Shown here: piece by piece, positions 11,590 to 23,236 of the stretch | Layout: each line of letters begins with the position of its first letter | How positions within the stretch are numbered: position 1 is the first letter of the stretch | Assembly: GCA_023101885.1 (NCBI GenBank) | Contig: JALPQD010000214.1 | Coordinates: 3,286,001-3,350,000 of the forward strand | Reading direction: 5' to 3' | Length of the DNA stretch: 64,000 nucleotides | Origin: Typhlomys cinereus | Taxonomy: Eukaryota > Chordata > Mammalia > Rodentia > Platacanthomyidae | Notes under the pieces: generated by a model | Told to the model about the DNA's origin: nothing | The model's database searches: none | What the model saw: the letters and a program-made list of their open reading frames with translations, nothing else | Made by a program: the position numbers and the translations under genes

Positions 11590-12725
11590 AATTTCCCATC
11601 TACTTAACATATGTGCATCCTGTCCTTTAGCGACCCCTCCAAAATAGTATGCTCACTATAGTCAGAGAGCCTCCAGGGTTTACATTTGGGTTCTTGGTAT
11701 TGTACAATCTATGAATTTGGCTATATACAATGATATTTATCCATCATTTTAAATACACACACACAGTATTTTCACTGCCATGAAAAACTGTACTTCGTTG
11801 ACTCATGCTTTTTTTCTTGACCCTTGGTCAACACTAATATCTTTATTATCTCTGTGTTTTTGCCTTTTCTAGAGTTTCATATGGCCAGAATAATACAGAA
11901 TGAATGTTTCGGTACTGGATTTTCTTACTCTTACTACATGTGTTTAAGTTTCCAGCTTGTATTTTCATAGACAGCTACCTCATTTTTTTTTTTAGCACAG
12001 AATAGTATTCTAATATCTAGCTATACCAGTTCATCTATTTGCAACCAAAAGACATCTTTGCTTCTTCCAAGTTTTCAAAATTATGCAAAAAGTTTCTCTA
12101 AACATTCATCTGCTAGTGTCTTTGTGTGGCACTTTGGGTAAGTGCCAGGGAGCAAAATCGCTGAATCATAAAGTGAAAGTATGTTTAGTGTTGTTAGGAG
12201 CTCTGTACCATCTTCCTCAATGACAGTTGCGTTCCGCACTTCCCCCAGCAGTGAGTGGGAGCTCACATTACTCTGGTCCTCAGCTCCATGGGGTTCTGTC
12301 AGTGGTCTGGCTTTGTATGCTGATAAGCATTCTTACTGCTTCTGTTTCTGACAACATGTAACTCAGAGAATCTTTTCATCTTCCCATTTGCCATCTGTGT
12401 AGCTTTGCGGCGAGTTATCTGTTGAGGTCATTGGTCCATTTTTTTAATTGGGCTGCTTTCCTCCTGAGGAGTGTCATACTTTCAATAACAATCCTTTATC
12501 AGATTGGTTTTTTGCAACTATTTTCTTCAAGTAGGTGGCTTGTCTTCTCACTCTTGACATTCATTGTCTTTCATAGAACAAATATTTTAATTTTAATGAA
12601 CCTCAGAGTATAAATTCTTTCTTTTATGGATTGGGTTGACATGGTGTCTAAAAAGTTTTGCAAAACTCATGAGCATTCAGATTTTTCCTGTTACTTCTAG
12701 GAGTGCTACAGTTTTTTTGTTTTAC
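11590..12725 (-). mobile_element. Ancient mammalian LINE-1 (L1M-type) 3' portion
   Basis: Read on the plus strand, the segment follows the familiar reverse complement of an old L1 in order. First come the 3' UTR phrases (TTTGCCTTTTCTAGAGTTTC and a tail like AATAATACAGAATG). Then come ORF2 C-terminal phrases such as CATCTGCTAGTGTC, GAATCATAAAGTGAAAG and TACCATCTTCCTCAATGAC. Last is the TTATCAGATTGGTTTTTTGC segment. It is heavily diverged, with no open frame. It lies between the two facing ~410-bp repeats. Confidence 0.75.
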
Positions 12726-12737
12726 ATTTTGGTGTGT

Positions 12738-13153
12738 GTCATAGTTAGGCACAGGTGTCAACATGACAGTTGAGGGTTTGAGCTCTGGGCACATTTGTGG
12801 AGAATTAGTGGTTAAGTTGGGCCCAAGCAAGCTTGCAGGAGATTGTCTAGCTGATGGGGAGGGCCCAGTCTATGGTGGATGGGATTAGGCCTTGGAATGA
12901 AAGACTGAGGGTTGGTAGAAGGAGTTGGCATCCTTGTATATACTTGGCCAGACATGCTGGTCTGGCAAGTAAGGATCATCCCTCTCTCAGACATTACATA
13001 GAGATGGTGTGGTCAGTTCCCTCAGCCCTGGTGTTGGTGCATGCTCTCCCAAACTGATAGAAACCAGACTATCAGTAAGAAAATAAACCCCTTGTTTCTC
13101 TAAGCTTTTTGATGGTCATTTATCAGCAACTATGCAGGCAAACTGCAAAGGTG
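12738..13153 (+). repeat. ~410-bp repeat, plus copy of a facing pair
   Basis: It begins GTCATAGTTAGGCACAGGTG and continues to AAATAAACCCCTTGTTTCTC and TTTATCAGCAACTATGCAGG. It mirrors 10742-11151 along its whole length, so the two form an inverted repeat around the old L1. No target duplication was found. Confidence 0.7.
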
Positions 13154-15090
13154 CATCACCCATTTTAGCTAATCTTTGTGTTGTGCCCTTTCTGAAGTAC
13201 ACTAAAAGGTATTTACACATCTTTTAAAAGTTGATCTTTTTCATGGTGGCATGTGGTGTGTCTGTGAAATGTTTGCCTGGCAGATTCCTGCTCACGGTTG
13301 GCTTCAGAAACCTTCCCACATGTTGCATTTATTCAGTCTTCTGTATCTGCTGAAGTTTTCAGGCACCTCATGTGATTTTTGTGGTAACTGAGAATTAGCA
13401 TGGCACCAGTGCCAAGATTTCATATTAGAAACCAATTTCAGCAGTAAATGATTGGAAGCTGAATTACATTTATAATTTTTACTGGAGATCATTTGGAGAG
13501 TTGTCAGTTATAAGCATGTAGCAACTTAGAGTTTTAAATGAGTGTTTTCCAAGTGTATTTTCTTCTCAGATAACAAGGGCAGTCTCTCAATATTCTCCCA
13601 AGGGCTTATATAAAGAGGAATGACATTCAAATGCAAAATATCACAAAATTCAAACAAACAGATTTTTCAAAGATGTCAATGTCATCATATACTTGAAGTT
13701 ATGCCTTGGGTTGTGATATATTTGTAAATATTGTCATCAACTACATGGAAGCAATAGTTTTAATTTTAATAAGAACTTGGAGCCAGCAGAATGATGCTTC
13801 AGAACAATAGTTAACATCCTTTAAAATGCCCAGAGATCAAATAAGTGTTGGGTGATAAATCTGGGGACAAGTCATTCATACCTGCTGAAGAGTAACAATA
13901 GTAGCAGAACAATAGATTGGTTTATACTTAAGCCAGTTCTCATGATGCATTGACAATTCTAGAAATAGGATTAGTTTCATCCTCTTTTTTGAAGAGTAAT
14001 TAAATTCAGTCACTTACAGCAGAATTCTGAAAGTTTTTATTTCTTTTTTCTCTACCAGTATCTTCTTGAGCTCTTTATTTATGTGGGAGAAGAAGAATAT
14101 CTACAGCTGTCTTAAGAAGACAAACTAGAGAATGGTGATCGGAATGTACTGGCAAACCACTTACTTCCACAATGTAAGAAGAAAACAAGCTTGATACTGC
14201 GATAGAGCACACGGCCCTGAGCTCTCAGCTGTAGGCGTTTCTAACTGTCTTATGACAGGGCCATGGAGTGACCTGAGTTCCACTGTAGCCATTTTACATT
14301 TCATTGATCCCCCCCTCAGGGGTCTCATGACTTACTGTCCCTGTGACCCTGAGTCCAATATTGTGATTGGCAATGCTTCTCTTTTCTTCTGTCCAGGAGC
14401 AGGTAAAGCGTTTGCACATCTGAAGAAGACAAATGCTTAGGAAACACATTTGCTGTCATTGGATCTCTTTGTTGAGGATTGCTACATCTACTGTAACAAC
14501 ACTGTTGTCACTTTTCATCTTTCAATGCCTCACTTTCCCCACTCTCCTACCTTCACTGTCCTGACCTGACCCCAAATCTTGGAAATTGTTTTTGAGGAAT
14601 TCTGAGCTAATTTTCTCAGTCAAGTCTCCTTCCGTCCCTCTTGCATGCAGTTGAGTTTTAGGACTAGATAACCTTAAGAAACCTCCAAGTCTGTCCCAAA
14701 TCTGTGAGTGAAGCTCCCAGCTACATTGCATCATTGAAGTTTAAGCCACATGTATCAGTTTCTTTATTGAATTTGTATTTTACCATTTACCACCTCTATA
14801 TTGGATAAAACTTTGGTGATAAAATGTGAAAGGTACTAGATAAAAGTAGTAAGTTGTCTATGTTAAAACTAAAAACTAAATATAAGGTGTAAATTGCAAG
14901 GAGGATCACATCACAGCAAGCAAGTCCAACTATAATGGCTGGGAATAACACCATTCATTTCTACCCCTTGCCATGATTCCCTTCCTGTGGACCAGAGACT
15001 ACTTTCCTCAATTAGGGTAGCCTAATTTAGTTTCATCCAGACAATCAAATCAGCAAGGATAGAGTAACTTCCAGTGTCATACTTACTATA
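13154..15090. other. Unannotated DNA
   Basis: No gene or repeat I can support. The short open frames lack protein-like features. Confidence 0.5.
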
Positions 15091-15178
15091 AACCCAAGGA
15101 TAATCTTGAACTCCTGATTTCCCTGCCTCTACTTCCTGAGAACTGAAGTTATATGCATAATCACCATACCTGACTACA
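15091..15178 (-). mobile_element. B1/B4-type SINE fragment
   Basis: The plus strand reads like the complement of a B1 right end, for example AATCTTGAACTCCTGATTT, CTGCCTCTACTTCCTGAGAA and CATAATCACCATACCTGACT. It is a diverged 7SL-derived fragment of about 90 bp with no tail visible. Confidence 0.65.
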
Positions 15179-15256
15179 TTAAGTGTGTTTTCATGTTGAT
15201 TTGTGTCTCTCTTGATTTTTGCTATGAAAGAGGATTTTTAAAAACAAAATCCTTGG

Positions 15257-15504
15257 AGCTGGAGAGGTGGCTCAGGGATTAAGCCTCTGCCTTCCAGGCG
15301 GAAGGTCCTGAGTTCGGATCCTAGACCCCACGTATAGACACCGGGCAGAAGCAGGTGCAGCCTGCGTTGGGCGGAGCCTGTGAATCAGGGGGCAGAGTAA
15401 ACAAGGAGGAGGTGGAGGCCGGGGTCCATGGTGGTTCGAATTTGCCTGTGGTTCTACACACACGCGCGCACACACACGCACAACTGAATAAAAAATAAAA
15501 AAAT
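15257..15504 (+). mobile_element. tRNA-headed SINE, copy 2
   Basis: Flanked by the perfect 11-bp duplication AAAATCCTTGG (15246-15256 and 15505-15515). The head, A box, B box and body match the other copies. This copy lacks about 16 bp of the body (the TTCTGGTCCTGGTA segment is missing near 15366). It ends in an ACACACGCGCGC-type stretch and an A-rich tail. Confidence 0.92.
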
Positions 15505-15639
15505 AAAATCCTTGGCATTTTAGTTTCTGTGTTAGGAGACTAAAACATTTAAAATTTTTGTTTTCTTATGTATTCATAGGTATTCATATGTTGAATTTAC
15601 CATGTAGGTCCTACTTTGGGATACTGGGAACTTTCAAAA

Positions 15640-16268
15640 TAGCTAGTAATGCATTATTTCTGGGTAAGACTGAGAGGGTGTTTCCAGAAGACATTAGCAT
15701 TTCAATCAGTGGACTGAGTAAGGAAGATCCGCCCTCATCCAGTGTGGGTGCTCATCATTACTGACAGACAAGGCAGAACAAAGGACACTGAAGATGTGAA
15801 TCTGAATCTTCCCTTTTTCTTCTTTCTTTTCATATCTCCCTCCCTCACCCTCCCTTAAATTTTTTTCTGAAATTGAGCCAGCTATCTTTTCCTACCATTG
15901 AATGCAAAACTTCAGGTTTTTCTGGCATTCATATGTAGGAGTTGCAACAGCACCCCACCCTGGGTTCTCAGCCTTCACTTTTACCCTAAGTATTTCATCA
16001 CTGGCTTCTTTAGTACACAAAGATTTTCAGGCTTGGACTGGCCGTGCTGTCAGTTTTCCTGTCCCTTCAGCTTACAAGTGGCCTACTGTAGGATTTCTTG
16101 AACTCCATGGTTATGTGATTGAGTTCCTCGAATAAGTCCTCCATTTCTTCTCTTCTCTCTCTCTCTCTTCCCCTGTTATCTATTATTCTATCTTCTGATC
16201 TATCTTCTGTTACCTATCATCTGTTATCTCCCTTTATTCTTACTTGCTCTGTTTTCCTGACTAATACA
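15640..16268 (+). repeat. Ancient LTR-like interspersed repeat
   Basis: Phrases in order: ATTATTTCTGGGTAAGAC, GTGTTTCCAGAAGACATTAG, GAAGATCCGCCCTCATC, a TTTTCAGGCTTGGACTGG-type segment, a (TCTATC)-rich stretch and a CTGACTAATACAT end. This is the same old element class as 1063-1575. The CTAATACA end resembles MaLR/ERVL-type LTRs, but the family assignment is uncertain. Confidence 0.6.
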
Positions 16269-16599
16269 TAGATATAACAACTATTTGAACTCTCTTTACT
16301 AGTCTTTCCTGGCTAATTAGGAATATGTTAAATTAAAGGACTATTTTCTTCCCTATCTTCAGTACTGGTGGTGAAGAATGGTATGCTTTCACTATTCTTC
16401 ATTTATTCATTCATTTATTTTTTATTGAAAGTTTTTCATATATAAATAAATTAAGTTTATGTCTGCTTAGGGACACCAAGACTGGCTATATGATTAAATA
16501 AACACAATTCTAGAGGGTGCTATTCACATAAACTACAACATCATTCAGTGCTGACATACAATTGCACAGTGAGATTGATTTATTGAACAACTATAGTAT

Positions 16600-16875
16600 C
16601 ACAATCTGAAATATGAGTTGTCCCCCAGGGTCTCATGTGTTTGAGTCTTTAGTTCTTTAGGAAGGTCAGGGCACATTTAGGAGGAGGAACATTGCTGGAG
16701 GAAGGCTCAGAGGGTGGAACTTGAAGTTGGTTAGCCCCACCCTACTTCAAGGAGGAGTCTGCTCTAGCAGTTTGCAGTTTGCAGCTCTCGGCCTCCATAA
16801 TTTCTGCAATGACCTAAGTTGCCTTCAGCTCCTGAAAAGCAGTATGCCTTTTCCTCAATAAGGACTTTATCTGTA
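16600..16875 (+). mobile_element. MaLR-type (ORR1/MT-like) LTR remnant
   Basis: The segment runs in the order I remember for rodent MaLR LTRs: TGAAATATGAGTTGTCCCCC, CTCATGTGTTTGAGTC, a TTTAGGAGGAGGAACATTGC segment with GGAGGAAGGCTCA, then CCACCCTACTTC, CTCCATAAT and a degraded AATAAGGACTTT end. Flanking duplications are not visible. Confidence 0.6.
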
Positions 16876-16929
16876 CATACAGGTTCTACTCAGGAAGATG
16901 CCAGTGAATACAAACAAAAAAAATGTATT

Positions 16930-17312
16930 CTAAGTGAGTGAGTTGGTTCATTGCCCAGCTTGACAGGAGAGTTCATAACAACTCCAGGAGCCATGGGAGC
17001 TGGCCACAACATGTCTACGGAAAAAGGGGCAATCCTTGTTGAAATCCTTGTTGAAAAAAGGGCAATCCTCACTTAGCAGGTTGCAACTCTGTCGATTATG
17101 CCAGAATATACCAAAGAACTGAACCAGTTCTCCGCAAATTATCTACCGGTTTAAGGAATGGTCCCACCCGCCATGGGCCACATCTTCCATAGTTAATTAG
17201 AAAATCTCCTTTACCTTTGCTTAGGACTTACAGTAACTACCTTCTTCAAAGATGTACCCAAAGTTTAGCCTTCAGTTGTCAGGTTGACAATTACATCTAA
17301 CTAGTGTACAGT
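16930..17312 (-). repeat. Copy of the ~410-bp repeat
   Basis: Shares CATGGGAGCTGGCCACAAC, ATGGTCCCACCCGCCATGGG and TTCAGTTGTCAGGTTGACA with the corresponding parts of 10742-11151, same orientation. It contains a short tandem slip of ATCCTTGTTGAA near 17030-17055. Confidence 0.55.
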
Positions 17313-17889
17313 CTAAGAACATAGTCCATGACTGTGGAGAAATCGAGGTGTCATGAGCTTGATCCAGTCAAAAAACAGAAGGAGAACGTGTGCTGGGGCT
17401 AAACTCGTTTTCTTCATTCTATGCAGGCTCCTTCCACAAATAAGAGAGATCTTTCCACATCAAGTAATGTAATCAAGACAACCCTTCTCAGATTTCTCAG
17501 AATCTAAACTTAATCTAGATTATCCCCACAGGTGTTCCAGGAGATCCACTTCCTACTTATCAGGTTGCTAATTAACACTTACAAGTCACCACTGTGACTT
17601 GCCCTTCACCCCAAGCATCTCCATCACTTGCTTTCCAAAGAGAGCACAGGGTACGAGTGTTGCTGAAAAAAATTTTCTCTATGTGAGGAAGTAGTCATGA
17701 CCCACATGAATATATTCTGCCTCAGGTAACATGGTATTAAGCCAGCTCCTGGTCCACCATCATGAGAGGAACCCTACTCAAGAGGAGGTATTTGATCTGG
17801 TGCTCTGTCAGAAGGTGAAAACTCTCAAAATCTGTGGAAAGAGTTTCTGGCCTCCTTTCTTCTGATGTTGGAAATGTTCATCTTCACGA
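17313..17889. other. Unassigned, possibly LTR-derived DNA
   Basis: Segments such as GGCTCCTTCCACAAATAAG and ATCTAGATTATCCCCACAGG look repeat-like and resemble old LTRs. I cannot place them in a family and give no firm call. Confidence 0.3.
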
Positions 17890-17993
17890 TTCAGTATGAT
17901 CCTATTCCTTTTGTTTTCAGACTTAACTTCATTTTAGGGCTGGTTTGTTCCCTTTTTTGTAGGGCTTTCAGGCATTAAGATTAAGTCATTTAT

Positions 17994-19538
17994 GTCTAAC
18001 AAATATCTTAAAAAATGTTCCACATCTCTAGCCATCAGGGAAATGCAAATCAAAACTTCCCTGAGATATAGCATCTCACCCAGGTCAGGATGGCAAAAAT
18101 CCACAATACAAATAACACCAAATGCTGTAGAGGATGTGGAGAGAAGGGAACTTTCATACATTGCTGGTGGGAATGCAGACTTATACAACCACTCTGGTGA
18201 TCAGTATGGCAATTTCTAAAAAAGTTAAAGATTGAAATGCCGTATGACCCTGCTATACCACTTCGGGGATTAATCCTCCAAAAGACAGCAATTTGCTACA
18301 GTGATACAAGCACAACCATGTTCATCAGCTATCAAAACGGATGAATTAATGAAATTTTGCTAGGAAATGCATGGAATTAGAAAAAATTATATTGCATGAA
18401 GTATCTTAGACACAGAAAGTTAGACACTGTATATACTCCCTAATAGGTGAATCCTAGTTCCAAACCCACTTAATGAGATATTCAAAGGTAAATCTCTGTA
18501 ATTTCTACTGTAATTACAAAGGATGATAAACAGGAGGGAAGGGGAAGGAGGGGCCACCAAAAAGGGAGATAGGAGATGACGTTTCAGTAGAGAAAATAGG
18601 TCACTGTCAAGTATTGCATGTAAATAGTGAGACATCTGGTGAAGCTCACTCTCACTTCTCCTCCTGGTCACTTGTGACTGAGGAGGTTTGATCTCAACAA
18701 TCAGGGAGAGTATAAGGACTGGCAGATAGATAGTAACCATCTGGCAAATGGGAAACTGACCCCCCAACACACTGCTGTGTCCTACTCCTATTCTTCCATC
18801 TACCTTTGAGTCTCCTCTTATATTAAGATCTTCATTTAAACAGTCTTTCATCTGTGGTTAGGAGGTGACCTTCGATGTCAATCAGGATGCAGCCAAGGGT
18901 GGTTCAGGAACAGCAAAACTGAAAACAACAACAAACCATAATTCAGAACATCAGAGACCCTACATTACTCAATGGGATCCAGATCAGACAAATCTCTCTC
19001 CATACTAAAGCTCAGGGAACCTTGCAGAAGAGGGTGTGACAAGGTTGTAAGAGCCTGAAGATGGGGAGGACCAACAATATGTAAGATACTCCACACAAGT
19101 TAGGGCTGCAGCAGCCAGAATTGGACTTTGCCTGACCTGCACAATGGCTGACATGTCAATAACCCCCCCCAAAGGCTAGCATGGATCATAGGGGAGAAGG
19201 CACCAGGCAGTAGAATCCTTAGAGGCAAGCAAGGGATTAACAGTTATAATAGAGTTTCCATACTAATAGGGAGCCCAAGAAGGGGCTCTGGGCTATGCCA
19301 TTAAGTCCTGAACCCTCAGGAGACTCAGAGGGAGGTTTGGCTTTCATGCAAAAGGATGTTACAGGGGATGGGAGGGAGGAAGCGGGAGGCACTAAGAGAG
19401 GAGGAGAGAGGGAGAGGCATGAAAGGAAAGGAGAAATGGGGAGAGTGTAAGGGGGGACAACTGGGGAGAGGAGGAAGGAGGGAGAGGATGGGGGTACCTG
19501 TTGAGCTTGTATGATTAGGGAAAAAATGTGGGAGAAAA
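17994..19538 (+). mobile_element. 5'-truncated LINE-1 (type B 3' UTR), in the old L1
   Basis: Flanked by AAGATTAAGTCATTTAT (17977-17993) and AAGATTGAGTCATTTAT (19539-19555), one mismatch in 17. It begins in the ORF2 C-terminus with the codons for MSNKYLKKCSTSLAIREMQI. It then runs through the Cys-rich end and a long 3' UTR to a G-rich tract (about 19365-19495) and the TTGAGCTTGTATGATTAGGG end. The 3' UTR is type B, which has TTGAGCTTGTATGATT where type A has TTAAGTTTGTATGAG. Confidence 0.9.
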
Positions 19539-19706
19539 AAGATTGAGTCATTTATTCAGGAATTTTGAAATTATTCTTTCCATTTTGTGATATAGACATT
19601 TAATGCTATAAACTTTTCTCTCAGGACTGCTTTCATTGTGTCCCATAGATTTTGGTAGGTTGTGTCTTCAATTTCATCGGCCTCAAGGAAGTTTTTAATT
19701 TCTTTT

Positions 19707-19880
19707 ATAATAATATTATTATTTATTTATTTATTTATTTATTTACTTATTTATTTTTCCCAATCATATAAAGTTAATAGGTACCCCAGTCCCCTCCTTT
19801 CCACACCTTCCCAGTCCCCCTTGCTCCCTCCCCCCTTTTCCACTTCCTTTCACCACCCTCCCTTTCTTTCTCCCAGTTGC
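19707..19880 (-). mobile_element. Very short LINE-1 3' end (type B)
   Basis: The plus strand shows an ATTTATTT-rich tail (complement of the A-rich tail), then TTTCCCAATCATATAAAG and a C-rich pyrimidine tract. This is the reverse complement of the type B 3' end. It interrupts the old L1 between a TTTTTAATTTCTTTTAT and a TTTATTTCTTTAT segment, a possible 8-10 bp duplication. Only about 170 bp of L1 were inserted. Confidence 0.8.
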
Positions 19881-20683
19881 TTTATTTCTTTATTGACTCA
19901 TTCCTCATTCAAAAATGCATTATTTAGCTTTCATGAGTTACTTAGCTTTCATGAGTTTGTGTGGTTTCTGTTGTTTATTTTCTTATAGATGTCTACATTT
20001 ATTCCATAATAGTCAGATAGTATGCTGTAAATGATTTCAATTTTTCTTTATTTATGGAGGTTTTATTTGTGGTCCATTTTTTACAATGTTCCAAGGGATA
20101 CTGAGAAGAATGTGCATTCTTTAGTGTTTGGGTAAAACATTTTGTAGATATTTGTAAGGTCCATTTGACTTATGATTTCATTTAGCTCCAATGTGTCTCT
20201 GCTTAGTTTTTGACATGTTGATCTGTCCAATGGTGTGAGTGGTGTATTGAAGTCTCCTACTATCACTATGTTTAGGTTGATTAATTGTTTTTCCTCCTAT
20301 AGTATTTATTTGACAAATTTGGCTGTTCCTATGTTTGAGACATATTTGTTTAGTATTATAAGATCCTCTCGATTTTTCCTTCAACTAAGTATCCATTTGT
20401 ATTTCTCATGGTTTGCTTTAAATTCTGTTTTATATGATATTAAGATAGCAGCTCCTTGCTTGTTCCTTCTTTCCATTTGTTTAGAGTGTCTTCGACCATC
20501 TTTTTTAATCCTGAGAAAGTATCTCTTTCTATGATGTTGATTCTGCCAATCAAGGAGCATGAGAGGTCTTCCCACTTTCTGATGTCTTCTGTAATTTCTT
20601 TCTTTAGGGTTTTATAGTTTTCATTGTAAAGGTCTCTTACTTCCTTGATTAAATTTATACCAAGGTATTTCATTTTTTAGGGG

Positions 20684-21022
20684 CTATAGTAAATGGGCTT
20701 CTCTTAGGGCTTTTTCACTTTTTTTTAATCCTTGACATATAGGAAGTCCACTGATTTTTTGCACTTTTATTTTGAAACCTGCCACTCTGCTAAACTTATG
20801 TATTAGTTCCAGGAGTTTCCTGGTGGAGTTTTTGAGATCACTCAGGTATAAAAACATGTTATCTGCAAATAGAGATATCTTGACTTCTTCCTTGCTGATT
20901 TGACCAAAAGCAATATACAGATTCAATGATATACAAATCAAAATCCCCAAGCAATTCTTTAAAGAAATTGACCAAACAATCTCGAAATTCATATGGATCA
21001 CACAAAAAACCCAGGATAACAA
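20684..21022 (-). pseudogene. L1 ORF2 reverse-transcriptase core fragment (FADN)
   Basis: On the minus strand the inverted segment encodes EEVKISLFADNMFLYLSDL followed by a KLLELIHKFSRVAGFKI stretch, the L1 palm domain. The catalytic FADD box is FADN here (codons at 20869-20858), so one of the two metal-binding aspartates is lost. The upstream part of this open stretch (20908-21022) reads antisense through the plus-strand half and is not ORF2. Confidence 0.75.
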
Positions 21023-21176
21023 AAAGAATCCTGAGTAACAAAAACACTGCTGGAGGCATCACCATACCAAATCTTCATCTATACTACAAATCCATAAATA
21101 GCCTGGTACCAGCTCCAGAAGAGACAGGTAGATCAATGGATAAGGGTTGATGACCCAGATATAAGCCATTTGATCT

Positions 21177-21620
21177 TTGACAAAGGCCCAAAAAATCCAA
21201 TGGAAGAAGAACAATATCTTCAACAAATGGTGCTGGCAAAACTGGATATCCACATGTAGAAGATTAAAGCTGGACCCACACTTGTCACCATGCACAAAAA
21301 TTAATTCCAAATGGATCAAGGACCTGAATATTAGACAAGAGACTATAAAAACCCTAGTTGGCAGAGTAAGGAACTTCCTTGAGTTTATTGGGCTAGGCCA
21401 ACAGTTCCTAAACAGTAATCTAGTAGCACAGTCACTACAACCAACACTCAACACATGGGATCTTATGAAATTAAAGAGCTTCTGTTCAGATAAAGAGAGT
21501 GTAGCCCCAGCACAAAAGCAACCCACAGAATGGGAGAAAATCTTCACTAACCACATATCTGATAGAGTTCTATTATCCAGAGTGCACAAAGAACTTAGAA
21601 AATTAACACCAAGGAGATAA
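21177..21620 (+). pseudogene. L1 ORF2 fragment downstream of the RT core
   Basis: A 147-codon open stretch with QWKKNNIFNKWCWQNWISTC, LDPHLSPCTKINSKWIKDLN and AQKQPTEWEKIFTNHISD, all typical of the region between the L1 reverse transcriptase and the Cys-rich C-terminus. It is bounded by stops, and the following Cys-rich motif is altered (the first Cys position near 21812 is mutated). Confidence 0.75.
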
Positions 21621-22790
21621 ATGGCCCAATTAAAAAAATGGGCCTGGGAACTCAAAAGAAACTTTTCCAGGGTCAAAATTGAAATGTCTAACAAATATCT
21701 TTAAAAATGTTCTATATCCGTAGTCATCAGGGAAATGCAAATCAAAACTTCCCTGAGATATCATCTCACCCCAGTCAGGATGGCAAAAATCCACAATACA
21801 AAAAACACCAAATACTAGAGAGGATGTGGAGAGAAGGGAACTCTCCTACATTCCTGGTGGGAATGCAGGCTAATTCAACCACTCTGGCGATCATTCTGGC
21901 GATTTTTTAAAAAGTTGAAGATTGAAATGCCATTATGACCCTGCTATACCACTTCTGTGAATAATCCCCTATAAAGCAAAAATACACTACAATGACACAA
22001 GCACAACCATGTTCATAGAAGCACTATTTACAATAGCAAAGTCATGGAATCAAACCAAATGCCCAATAGCTGACGAGTGGATAAGGAAAATGTGGTACAT
22101 TTATATGATGGAATACTACTCAGCCATCAAAAAAGATGAATTAATGAAATATTGCTGGGAAATGGATGGAATTAGAAAAAATTATATTGAGTGTAGTATC
22201 CCAGACACAGAAAATTAAGCACCATAAGTATTCCCTAATAGGTGGATCCTAGTACCAAACCCACTTAATGATAAATCTCTGTAATTTCTACTGTAATTGC
22301 AAAGGATGATAAACAGGAAGGAAGGAGGAGGAGGGCCCCCCCAAGAAATAAGGAGAGAGGGGATCATGCTTCAGTGGAGAAAATAGGTCACCATCAAGTA
22401 TTGCATGTAAGTAGCGAGACATCTGATGAAGCTCACTCTCACTTTCCTTCCTGGTCACTTGCGGTTGAGGAGGTTTGATCTCACCAATCAGGGAGGGTAT
22501 AGGGACTGGCAGATAGATGGTAACCATCCTGCAAATGGGACACTGACACCCTCCCCCCCACTGTGGTGTCCTACTACTATGTCATCTATGTTTGAATCTC
22601 CTCTTATAGTAAGATCTTCATTTAAACAGCCTTTTATCTCTGGCTAGGAGGTGACCTCCAATACTAATCAGGATGCAGCCAAGGGCGATGCAGGAACAGC
22701 AAAACTGAAAACAACAACAAACCATAATTCAGAACACTAAAGACCCTACATTAATTACCTGGAACCAGACTAGGATGCAAGATTCTAAGA

Positions 22791-23236
22791 GCCTAAAGAT
22801 GGGCAGGACCACCGATATGCAAGATACTCCACACAAGTTAGGGCTGCAGTAGCTGTAATTGGACTTTGCATGATCTGCACAATGGCTGACATGTTAACAA
22901 CTCTCCAAAGTCTAGCATGGATCACAGGCAGTAGGATCCTTAGAGGCAAGGGATTAACAGTCATAATAGTATTACCAAGCTAAAGCGGAGCCCAAGAAAG
23001 GGCTCTAGGCTATGCCTAAAGATGGGCAGGACCACCGATATGCAAGATACTCCACACAAGTTAGGGCTGCAGTAGCTGTAATTGGACTTTGCATGATCTG
23101 CACAATGGTTGACATGTCAACAATTCTCCAAAGTCTAGCATGGATCACAGGCAGTAGGATCCTTAGAGGCAAGGGATTAACAGTAATAATAGTATTACCA
23201 AGCTAATGCGGAGCCCAAGAAAGGGCTCTGGGCTAT
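22791..23236. repeat. 223-bp tandem duplication within an L1 3' UTR
   Basis: GCCTAAAGATGGGCAGGACC begins at 22791 and again at 23014. Both copies continue through TAGGATCCTTAGAGGCAAGG to a GGGCTCT(A/G)GGCTATGCC end. By eye about six substitutions separate the 223-bp units. No other L1 copy in this window has the second unit. Confidence 0.9.
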
